Below the pieces are notes generated by a model. It searched no databases. It was not told where the DNA came from and saw nothing but the letters and a program-made list of their open reading frames with translations. Positions 1 to 5,224 of a stretch of 6,828 nucleotides of DNA are shown here, piece after piece. The stretch lies in NCBI GenBank assembly GCA_027030435.1, contig JALVEX010000421.1:1-6828 (forward strand), written 5' to 3'. The DNA is from Paracoccaceae bacterium (lineage in GTDB: Bacteria > Pseudomonadota > Alphaproteobacteria > Rhodobacterales > Rhodobacteraceae). Within the stretch, counting starts at the first letter, position 1, and each line of letters begins with the position of its first letter. The position numbers were made by a program, and so were the translations under genes.

Positions 1-554
1 ACCAGCTTTTCCGCATCGGATTTCTGATATTCGAATTCGCGGCAGAGGGTGTTGCGGCCATCGCGGAATGTCTCGATCAGGGTGATCCGGCCGCCGCCTG
101 GCAGGCTGCGCTCAGCGCCGGAGGGAAGGCTTGACAGGGCCTCCTGGATTTCGCGGGAGGCATGAATGGTAAAGGGCTGCCCGCCGGAGCCGCCGGATTT
201 CCCCATGAACAGACCGCCGCCAAAGCCGATGGCCAGCGCAATGCTGGCGGCAATCGCCGTCTGCCATATGGGAAACCGCGGCTTGAAGGGGAGAACGGTG
301 CCGCCTTTCGGTGCGCCGCCGGGCTCCTGTGCCAGCTGGCGGATGTTCTGCATCAGGTTCTCGGGAACGGGCTCCTCCAGCATGGGCGCACAGGCGGCGG
401 CAACACGGGCGCGGCTTTCGACAAACAGCGCCAGCCTTTCGCCGAGCGCCTCGTCTGCGGCAAGCGCGGCCTCCAGCTCGGACGCACGGGCTTCATCCAG
501 CTCGCCATCGGCATAGGCCATGATCTCTTCATCGGAAAAATTCGGCGCGGTCAT
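1..554 (-). CDS. Membrane anti-sigma factor, partial (C-terminus off the left edge)
   Basis: The minus-strand reading frame opens with ATG at 554 and stays open to the window edge, giving 184 residues without a stop. Residues 6-45 form an acidic helical N-terminus starting FSDEEIMAYADGELDEA, typical of cytoplasmic anti-sigma domains. There is no HxxxCxxC motif, so it is not a zinc-binding (ZAS) type. A proline/lysine-rich linker (about 76-93) leads to one predicted membrane span at about 97-117, then a Gly/Ser linker and a periplasmic part that includes GGGRITLIETF and a CREFEY motif (171-176). The start overlaps the sigma stop as ATGA, so translation is probably coupled. A GGAAGGG stretch lies upstream of the ATG. 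Inference: it sequesters the neighbouring ECF sigma factor and responds to an envelope signal. A promoter-like element sits just upstream, inside the sigma gene. The class is fairly certain; the signal sensed is unknown. Confidence 0.82.
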   Translation of the reverse strand, partial: MTAPNFSDEEIMAYADGELDEARASELEAALAADEALGERLALFVESRARVAAACAPMLEEPVPENLMQNIRQLAQEPGGAPKGGTVLPFKPRFPIWQTAIAASIALAIGFGGGLFMGKSGGSGGQPFTIHASREIQEALSSLPSGAERSLPGGGRITLIETFRDGRNTLCREFEYQKSDAEKL

Positions 555-1087
555 TTCTGCGTTTCCCTTCCATGCCCTGAAGAACGCTTGGGCGACGGAT
601 TTATTCCCATCCTGTTCGCAACAGCGAGGCGCGCGCGGGAAAGGCGGCTCATGACCGTGCCTTTCGGAACGCCGATCACATCCGCCGCCTCCTTGTAGCT
701 CATCCCTTCGACGCAGACCAAAAGCATCACCTCGCGCTGCTCCGCGGGCAGTTCGTCCATTGCCCGGCGGGCGGATTCGAGCATCAGCTTCGCCTCGACA
801 ACCCGCGTGCCATCAACGCTGGCCGCCTCGGGCATGGTATCCATGTCCAGTTCGGTGCCCCTCGTCCTGGCGCGGCGGGTCATGTCGATCCAGGCATTTC
901 GCATGATGCGGAAGAGCCAGGCGTCAAACCGGGTGCCCGGATCGAAACGCTCCCGCGCGGCAAGGGCCTTTTCGGCTGTCGTCTGCACCAGATCATCGGC
1001 GAGATCCCGCGAGCGGGTCAGAATAATGGCATATCGCCGCAAATTCGGGATAAAATCCATCAAGTCTCGTGAAAACGGATCACTCAT
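551..1087 (-). CDS. ECF-family RNA polymerase sigma factor
   Basis: A 178-residue protein with the two-domain ECF layout. Region sigma-2 spans about residues 10-75, with the RDLADDLVQ core helix and FDAWLFRIMRNAWID (54-68), the part expected to melt and read the -10 element. A short linker (about 76-104) follows. Region sigma-4 spans about 105-155, with LPAEQREVMLLV and the helix-turn-helix YKEAADVIGVPKGTVMSRLSRAR-like segment that should read the -35. There is no extra C-terminal domain. It resembles the alphaproteobacterial ECF types related to, but distinct from, EcfG; I do not assign a subgroup. The stop overlaps the anti-sigma start by 4 nt. No convincing Shine-Dalgarno precedes the ATG at 1087; Met10 (ATG at 1060) is a possible alternative but also has a weak site. 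The likely targets are three matching GGAATA/CGTTCT elements in this window (inference). Confidence 0.93.
   Translation of the reverse strand: MSDPFSRDLMDFIPNLRRYAIILTRSRDLADDLVQTTAEKALAARERFDPGTRFDAWLFRIMRNAWIDMTRRARTRGTELDMDTMPEAASVDGTRVVEAKLMLESARRAMDELPAEQREVMLLVCVEGMSYKEAADVIGVPKGTVMSRLSRARLAVANRMGINPSPKRSSGHGRETQK
581..607 (-). promoter_or_regulatory. ECF-type promoter for the anti-sigma gene, inside the sigma gene
   Basis: On the minus strand GGAATA (607-602) is followed after exactly 15 nt by CGTTCT (586-581). It lies within sigma-factor codons of about residues 161-169. The expected transcript start is near 574, leaving a leader of about 20 nt before the anti-sigma ATG at 554. The hexamers and spacing match two other elements in the window exactly. 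Function is inferred from that identity and from position. Confidence 0.75.
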
Positions 1088-1101
1088 TTACAAGATACCC
1101 G

Positions 1102-1139
1102 GATCGTGCAGGCAAACAGCGCCGCCTCTGATCGTGCAG
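1102..1139. repeat. 10-bp direct repeat upstream of the sigma gene
   Basis: GATCGTGCAG occurs at 1102-1111 and again at 1130-1139, 28 bp apart start to start. The copies lie 15 and 43 bp upstream of the sigma start codon, in the divergent intergenic region. The placement suggests paired operator sites for an unidentified regulator of the sigma gene. Chance similarity cannot be excluded, and the core is not a palindrome. Confidence 0.4.
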
Positions 1140-1156
1140 ATATGATGGATACCCAC

Positions 1157-1183
1157 GGAATATTCAAGCGGCCCGGCCGTTCT
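1157..1183 (+). promoter_or_regulatory. ECF-type promoter of the S8 protease gene
   Basis: GGAATA (1157-1162), 15 nt, then CGTTCT (1178-1183). Transcription should begin near 1190, giving a leader of about 32 nt to the ATG at 1222. The element is identical in both hexamers and in spacing to those at 581-607 (minus) and 2714-2740 (plus). It resembles ECF promoters in general (GGAA at -35, CGTT at -10). Confidence 0.8.
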
Positions 1184-1221
1184 CCTGAACTGAAGGGGCA
1201 TGGCAATGGGGGAAGGTATTG

Positions 1222-2667
1222 ATGATCAGGCTCTTCTGGATACGGCTTTGCGTGCTGCTCGCCCTTGTGCTGCTCGGCGGGGTTGCCGGGGCGCCGGATG
1301 GCGGTTTCGGGATTGTTTCGCTTGCCTGGGCCGACGGCGACTCCGACAGCGACTCCGACAGCGATACGGATAGTGACACCGACAGCGATACGGACAGCGA
1401 TTCAGATACCGAAACGGACACCGACAGCGGCACCCGAAAGCCCGGGCCTTCTTCCAATCGAAGTGGCGGCCGTCCGGATGGCCGGCTTTCCACGCGCCGC
1501 CGTGCTGGCCAGAGCGGAGCCGCCCCGACAACGTCGGCGGCAGCGGTCCGGGAAAGCCGGGCTGAATCCGAGATCGTGGCGCTCGGGTTGTCGGATGCCG
1601 ATCTGGCTCAATTGGCCACAAGGGGCTATCGCGCGATCGAACGCCACGAATTGCTGACAGGCCTCGGCACGGCCGTCCGGCTGAAGGTGCCGGAGGGGAT
1701 CACCCTTGTTGCCGCACGTGCCGAGGTGCAGTTGCTGGCCCCCGAAGCGGCCGTGGATTTCAACCATTTCTATTATGCCGATGAGGCCGCGCCGGAGGGG
1801 GCGCCGGCCTGTTCAGGGCCGTATTGCGCGCAGTTCGAGATGATAAAGGCGCCGCTGGATCCCGCCATGCGCGCGGCCTGCGGCGATGGCGCCGTGATCG
1901 GCATGATCGATACAGGGGTCAATCCCGATCACGAGGCATTTTCCGGCAGCCGGCTCGAGATCCTTGAAGAAAGCCTCGGGCCGGAAGCGCCGCCTTCCGG
2001 CAGGGCGCACGGCACGGCGGTAGCGGCGCTGCTGATCGGCGATCCCAACGGCCGCGAGCCGGGGCTGGTGCCCGGTGCGCGGCTCTTGGCGGTGGATGCC
2101 TTTCACACCGCAAAAGGATCCGAGCGCAGCGATGTGGTGGCGCTGATACGGGCGATGGACATGCTGGCCGAGCGCAACGTGCAGATCATCAACATGAGCC
2201 TTTCAGGCCCGCCGAATGTGCTTCTTGAGCGGATGGTCCGGGCCATGAGCGAACGCGGTATCATCATCGTTGCCGCGGCCGGCAACAACGGCCCGGATGC
2301 GCCTCCGGCTTTTCCGGCGGCCTATGCAAATGTCATCGCGGTGACGGCGGTGGACCGGAACAGGCGTGTCTATCGGCGGGCCGGGCGGGGCGCGTATATT
2401 GATTTTTCCGCGCCCGGCGTCGATGTCTGGACGGCGGCATCGATCCGGGGCGGGCGCTACAAGACAGGCACCTCCTTTGCCGCACCCTTCGTTACGGGGG
2501 CGGTCGCGATGATGCGCGGCCAGACACCCGAGATGACGCCTCAGGATGCGATGCAGAACCTCGCCGCCAATGCCCTCGATCTGGGCGATCCCGGGTTTGA
2601 TGAAACCTATGGGCACGGTCTGATACAGGCCGCAGCGCCTTGTGGCGCGCCCCCGGCCGCCCGGTGA
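1222..2667 (+). CDS. Exported S8 family (subtilisin-like) serine protease with Ser/Thr-Asp repeat tract
   Basis: 481 residues from the ATG at 1222, chosen because GGAAGG (1211-1216) lies 5 nt upstream; an in-frame TTG at 1219 would add one residue. Residues 1-37 are a signal peptide (basic start, long hydrophobic core, likely cleavage after SLAWA). Residues 38-71 are an acidic (S/T)D repeat, followed by an arginine-rich linker (about 72-97). Residues about 115-186 look like an I9-type propeptide. The catalytic domain carries Asp230 (MIDTGVNPDHEAF), His263 (AHGTAVAALL), oxyanion Asn355 (AAAGNNGP) and Ser418 (GTSFAAPFV), so all key residues are intact. Cys197, Cys202, Cys220 and Cys474 could form disulfides after export. 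No membrane anchor follows, so it is probably periplasmic or secreted. It diverges from the ECF sigma gene and has a matching ECF-type promoter. The substrate is unknown; acting on the anti-sigma factor, or being a stress output, are both inference. Confidence 0.93.
   Translation: MIRLFWIRLCVLLALVLLGGVAGAPDGGFGIVSLAWADGDSDSDSDSDTDSDTDSDTDSDSDTETDTDSGTRKPGPSSNRSGGRPDGRLSTRRRAGQSGAAPTTSAAAVRESRAESEIVALGLSDADLAQLATRGYRAIERHELLTGLGTAVRLKVPEGITLVAARAEVQLLAPEAAVDFNHFYYADEAAPEGAPACSGPYCAQFEMIKAPLDPAMRAACGDGAVIGMIDTGVNPDHEAFSGSRLEILEESLGPEAPPSGRAHGTAVAALLIGDPNGREPGLVPGARLLAVDAFHTAKGSERSDVVALIRAMDMLAERNVQIINMSLSGPPNVLLERMVRAMSERGIIIVAAAGNNGPDAPPAFPAAYANVIAVTAVDRNRRVYRRAGRGAYIDFSAPGVDVWTAASIRGGRYKTGTSFAAPFVTGAVAMMRGQTPEMTPQDAMQNLAANALDLGDPGFDETYGHGLIQAAAPCGAPPAAR
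1333..1434 (+). repeat. Ser/Thr-Asp dipeptide repeat tract (SD-like) in the protease
   Basis: Encodes residues 38-71 of the protease, mostly alternating Asp with Ser or Thr, with one Glu at 64. A 12-bp unit GACAGCGATACG recurs at 1357 and 1381. Asp uses both GAC and GAT, Ser uses AGC, TCC, AGT and TCA, and Thr uses ACG and ACC, so the protein repeat is kept while the DNA has diverged. The tract begins exactly at the predicted mature N-terminus. Such acidic repeats often bind calcium or act as extended spacers. Confidence 0.85.
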
Positions 2668-2713
2668 GCCCGGAAAATCCCGCTTGCCAATGGCCGCATG
2701 CTTTCAATGGCAT

Positions 2714-2740
2714 GGAATAAGTTTTGCCCTGTTGCGTTCT
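2714..2740 (+). promoter_or_regulatory. ECF-type promoter of the PycTM-like gene
   Basis: GGAATA (2714-2719), 15 nt, then CGTTCT (2735-2740), the third exact copy of the element in this window. The transcript should start near 2747, about 5 nt before a strong hairpin (2752-2772) and about 50 nt before the ATG at 2796. It should also serve the gene at 3495, which follows with only a 3-nt gap. Confidence 0.8.
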
Positions 2741-2751
2741 TCCTTGTGGAA

Positions 2752-2772
2752 CCGGGCGGATCATCCGCCCGG
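2752..2772 (+). other. GC-rich stem-loop between protease and PycTM-like gene
   Basis: CCGGGCGG (2752-2759) pairs perfectly with CCGCCCGG (2765-2772) around the loop ATCAT, and the loop flanks (AT/AT) extend the symmetry. There is no U-tract on either strand, so it is not a classic intrinsic terminator. It may limit read-through from the protease gene, or form a stabilising 5' stem at the start of the transcript made from the promoter at 2714-2740. Confidence 0.6.
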
Positions 2773-2795
2773 CAGGACCACAACAGGAAGCAACC

Positions 2796-3491
2796 ATGAC
2801 AAATCAAATGGCACCGCACCGGATAGGGCAGCAATACGAATGCGGCGTTCTCCAGGCCGTGCCTCCCCTCATGGAGCAAACGGGGAAGAAGGCGGGAAAG
2901 AAGGCGGGGAAAAAGGGCCGGAAAGGCGAGGCTGCCGACAAGGCCTCGATCGGCAGCTCGCGCGGGATCGAATCCATGTTCCGCAGCGCGTATCGCACCC
3001 AGCTCGACATGCTCGCCCTGGCCGCGACCAAGGCCAATATCATGATCTCGCTGAACGGGCTTTTGCTTTCGATACTGCTGGTTTCGGGCACCTATCTGCT
3101 CGGGGTGGAGCCCTTGCTGGTGATCCCCTTCGTCACCTTTCTGATCACCTGCGTGACGGCGATCTTCTTCGCCGTTCTGGCGGCGCGCCCCTCGATCGTC
3201 AGAAACAGCCACAGGCCCGGAGATTTCCCCCGCGACAATGGTTATCTGCTGATGTTTGACCGGTTTTCGAAGCTGGATCGGGAAACATATCAGGCCTGCA
3301 TGGAAGAAATGGCCAGAGACAAGACCCTGATTTACAAGAACATGATCGCCCATATTCACGGCATGGGCCAGCAGGCAAACGCCAATTTCACCCGGTTGTA
3401 TTATGCCTACAGCGCCTTTCTGATCGGGATCGTCATCAGCATGGGATTGCTGCTGGTGGTGATGATCCGCGCCATGCTCTTTGGGGCCTGA
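2796..3491 (+). CDS. Pycsar effector-like (PycTM/DUF5706-type) membrane protein
   Basis: 231 residues from ATG 2796, preceded by GGAAG (2786-2790) with 5-nt spacing. An N-terminal soluble region contains a lysine/glycine-rich basic tract (about 31-44, KKAGKKAGKKGRKG). Residues 62-95 (FRSAYRTQLDMLALAATKA, then NIMISLNGLLLSILL) match the family signature at the first helix. Predicted membrane helices are about 81-102, 107-129 and 205-226. The segment between helices 2 and 3 (about 150-200) keeps the family pattern: LLMFDRFSKLDRETYQACMEE, DKTLIYKNMIAHIHGMG, then the final helix with AYSAFLIGIVIS. In Pycsar defence, PycTM proteins respond to cCMP or cUMP made by a partner cyclase and damage the membrane. 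No cyclase is present here, so a phage-defence role is not shown. The ECF-type promoter instead points to an envelope-stress role (inference). Family assignment is from pattern recognition, without a profile search. Confidence 0.78.
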   Translation: MTNQMAPHRIGQQYECGVLQAVPPLMEQTGKKAGKKAGKKGRKGEAADKASIGSSRGIESMFRSAYRTQLDMLALAATKANIMISLNGLLLSILLVSGTYLLGVEPLLVIPFVTFLITCVTAIFFAVLAARPSIVRNSHRPGDFPRDNGYLLMFDRFSKLDRETYQACMEEMARDKTLIYKNMIAHIHGMGQQANANFTRLYYAYSAFLIGIVISMGLLLVVMIRAMLFGA

Positions 3492-3494
3492 GCC

Positions 3495-4469
3495 ATGAAA
3501 CAGGCCGTGTTTCTGACGGTTTCACTGCTCCTCGCCGGGGCCATTCTCGCGCGCACCGATGCGGAAGCCCTCCCGCGCCACAGGCTGGCCGGGCTCCATG
3601 AGCCTTCCGGCCTGGCAGGGCTTCCCGATGGCTGCGTGCTGGTTGTCGAAGACGAGATGATCTCGCCGCTCAGCGTGCTGTGCCCCGATGGCGAACTGGC
3701 GGCGGCGCCGTTTGCATCGAAACCGCAAGCTGTTACCGGCCCGCCGGATGTGCTCCGGCTCGATGATCTGGAAGCGGCAACATCGGACGGCGACGGGCAT
3801 GTTTTCGTACTGACATCCCACAGCCGCACGAAGCATGGCAACCGGTTTCAGCGCCGCGAAAAGCTGGTCCGTTTCAGGCTTGAAGGCAATGAAATTGCCG
3901 AGGCCGCCACGATCACCAATCTGCGCGATCGGATCACCGCGCTGACACCCGAACTGGCAGAGGCCGGGCGGCGGGGCAGGGGGCGGCACGGGCTGAACAT
4001 CGAGGGCATGGCATATGAGCCGGGCGCCAACCGGCTGTTGATCGGTCTCCGCCAGCCTGTCGTCAACGGGCGGGCGGTCATCCTGCCCCTGCCTGATCCC
4101 GATCGCGGATTTTCCTGCGATCCGCCGTCGCTCCGGCCGGAGGAGCCGATTTATCTCGATCTGGACGGCGGCGGCATCCGGGCCATGGCGTATTCTCCCG
4201 CCCTCGGCGGTTTTCTGATCGTTTCGCGTCGGGAAAAGCGCGGCGCGGCCTTCAGGCTGTGGTTCTGGAAGCCGCAGGATGGCGCCCCCCGGGAGATAAG
4301 GCTGGCACCCGCTATCAAGCTGAAAAATGCGGAAGGGCTTGCGGTGCTGGGGGCGAAGGGCTCGGAGCGTATCATGCTGGTATTTGACAACGGCAGCCGG
4401 AAGCACCACCGCCCCGCGGACTATCTTTTGCTGACCCCCGCGCAGATACTGGCCGGGCTGGAGCGCTAG
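3495..4469 (+). CDS. Secreted DUF3616-like (putative beta-propeller) protein
   Basis: 324 residues. Residues 1-25 form a signal peptide (MKQAVFLTVSLLLAGAILA core, likely cleavage near DAEA), so the mature protein is periplasmic or secreted. Family-like motifs are DLEAAT (91-96) followed by VFVLTSHSR (103-111), GLNIEGMAYEP (166-176) with LLIGLRQPV (181-189), and KNAEGLAV (277-284). This repeated 'EG(L/M)A ... L(L)IG' pattern is typical of DUF3616 and of related phytase-like or SdiA-regulated propellers; no enzymatic activity can be assigned. It starts 3 nt after the upstream stop with only a weak GGGG site, which suggests translational coupling and co-transcription from the promoter at 2714-2740. 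Cysteines 47, 63 and 208 could form a disulfide. The family call is moderately sure; the role in the sigma module is unknown. Confidence 0.75.
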   Translation: MKQAVFLTVSLLLAGAILARTDAEALPRHRLAGLHEPSGLAGLPDGCVLVVEDEMISPLSVLCPDGELAAAPFASKPQAVTGPPDVLRLDDLEAATSDGDGHVFVLTSHSRTKHGNRFQRREKLVRFRLEGNEIAEAATITNLRDRITALTPELAEAGRRGRGRHGLNIEGMAYEPGANRLLIGLRQPVVNGRAVILPLPDPDRGFSCDPPSLRPEEPIYLDLDGGGIRAMAYSPALGGFLIVSRREKRGAAFRLWFWKPQDGAPREIRLAPAIKLKNAEGLAVLGAKGSERIMLVFDNGSRKHHRPADYLLLTPAQILAGLER

Positions 4470-4470
4470 C

Positions 4471-4490
4471 GCGGGTTTTCCCGCCTTTCC
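4471..4490 (+). terminator. Possible weak terminator after the DUF3616-like gene
   Basis: GCGGG (4471-4475) and CCCGC (4480-4484) form a 5-bp stem with a TTTT loop, followed by CTTTCC. The stem is short and the U-tract poor. It would separate the small ORF at 4500 from the upstream operon only partly. Confidence 0.35.
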
Positions 4491-4499
4491 TGGAAGAGC

Positions 4500-4634
4500 A
4501 TGCCGCTTGTCTATCGCCACGATGACGGCTGCTACTACACGCACTACCCGGATGGTCGGGTTGTCAAGGAGTCATTCACAGATGATCCTGACGCCGAGAG
4601 GGTGCGATGGCAGGAGCGGGAAAGCTCGTCCTGA
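4500..4634 (+). CDS. Small ORF, 44 aa, hypothetical acidic protein
   Basis: ATG at 4500, with GGAAGAG (4492-4498) immediately upstream at short spacing, and TGA at 4632-4634. The product is hydrophilic and tyrosine-rich near its start (YRHDDGCYYTHYPDGR), with acidic and charged residues after that (TDDPDAERVRWQERE) and one tryptophan. It has no signal peptide, membrane span or recognised domain. The sequence has a protein-like composition unlike the shadow frames here, and it lies on the same strand 30 nt after the DUF3616-like gene. It may be a small companion protein or a spurious ORF; I do not recognise a family. Confidence 0.45.
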   Translation: MPLVYRHDDGCYYTHYPDGRVVKESFTDDPDAERVRWQERESSS

Positions 4635-4642
4635 TCGTTATC

Positions 4643-4692
4643 GGGGGGATGAAGGGTTCGGGCAAATCCCCCTCACCGCCGGCACCTGCCGG
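4643..4692. terminator. Hairpin-rich spacer between convergent operons
   Basis: The convergent interval holds two stems. GGGGGAT (4644-4650) pairs with ATCCCCC (4666-4672), and CCGGCA (4679-4684) pairs with TGCCGG (4687-4692). Further GC-rich complementarity (CCCCGC and GCGGGG) lies at about 4703-4727. No U-tract follows on either strand. The position after the small ORF and after the end of the nar operon suggests bidirectional termination, perhaps Rho-assisted; this is inference. Confidence 0.4.
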
Positions 4693-4746
4693 ATCATCCC
4701 TCCCCGCCCGGCGCGGCTCCGAGCGGGGAACGGCATCGGGCAGGGC

Positions 4747-5220
4747 CTATGCGGCGGGCTGCATGTCGATCCCGGTGATCTCGGCGGCCTCCACCAGCCG
4801 GGCCACCAGATCGCGCGCGGCTTCCGCCCAGGCCTTGCGCTCCAGCCCGTCGTGGATGTCGCGCACCACGTCGTCATAGGAAAGCTCGGCCGCCTCGGGC
4901 GGGCGCGCCTCCCAGATCGCGCGGCACTGCGCCTCGGTAACCGGCTCCGGGCGCAATACCTTGTCGAGATAGGCGCGGATCAGCGCTTCGTCGGCGGTTT
5001 CGATCCGGCCTTCGCCGAGCACCTCCGGGCGGGCTTCCAGCCCTTCCGCGGCCGCGGCCTGGAGAAGCAGCGCGCGCACCACCAGCGCCCGCGCCGCCGC
5101 CCGCCAGGCCAGCCCCGGCTTGTTTGCCGGGGCGTTGTGGTGCTGGGCCTCTTCGGCGATCGCCTCATGAGCGATCACCTCGCCATTGACGCGCACTTCG
5201 GGGAAAAGGGGGTTCGCCAT
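4747..5220 (-). CDS. NifM/SurA-type PpiC-like protein lacking the parvulin domain
   Basis: 157 residues from the ATG at 5220, 4 nt after the narI stop, with GAGGAGG upstream in the narI tail. Residues 8-105 resemble the helical N-terminal chaperone region of PpiC/NifM-type proteins: VNGEVIAHEAIAEEAQ, AWRAAARALVVRALLLQAA, then PEPVTEAQCRAIWEARP, which normally leads into the PPIase domain. Residues 114-152 (SYDDVVRDIHDGLERKAW, then ARDLVARLVEAAEITGI) resemble the helix that normally follows that domain. The roughly 90-100-residue parvulin core between them, including its HILF-type and GG.LG motifs, is absent. A PpiC-type gene after narI is known from other bacteria such as Pseudomonas aeruginosa. 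It probably acts as a chaperone-like accessory in nitrate reductase assembly without isomerase activity (inference). There is no signal peptide, so it is cytoplasmic. Confidence 0.75.
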   Translation of the reverse strand: MANPLFPEVRVNGEVIAHEAIAEEAQHHNAPANKPGLAWRAAARALVVRALLLQAAAAEGLEARPEVLGEGRIETADEALIRAYLDKVLRPEPVTEAQCRAIWEARPPEAAELSYDDVVRDIHDGLERKAWAEAARDLVARLVEAAEITGIDMQPAA

Positions 5221-5224
5221 CGCT

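Noticed and set aside
1200..1371. Upstream ATG (1200) overlapping the protease start, as a possible leader peptide
   Set aside because: It runs out of frame into an arginine-rich reading of the repeat and stops near 1371; a good ribosome site for the ATG at 1222 explains the region.
1164..1493. Minus-strand open frame with a repeated Ser/Leu/Val pattern opposite the protease start
   Set aside because: It is the antisense reading of the (S/T)D repeat; the plus-strand frame has a signal peptide and complete catalytic motifs.
2883..2927. Purine-rich near-repeat encoding KKAGKKAGKK as a possible DNA-level repeat
   Set aside because: It is short and accounted for by the lysine/glycine-rich protein tract; no array or regular unit extends beyond it.
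3522..4544. Long minus-strand open frame opposite the DUF3616-like gene
   Set aside because: The plus strand shows a signal peptide and family motifs; the minus frame has no recognisable features and no good ribosome site.
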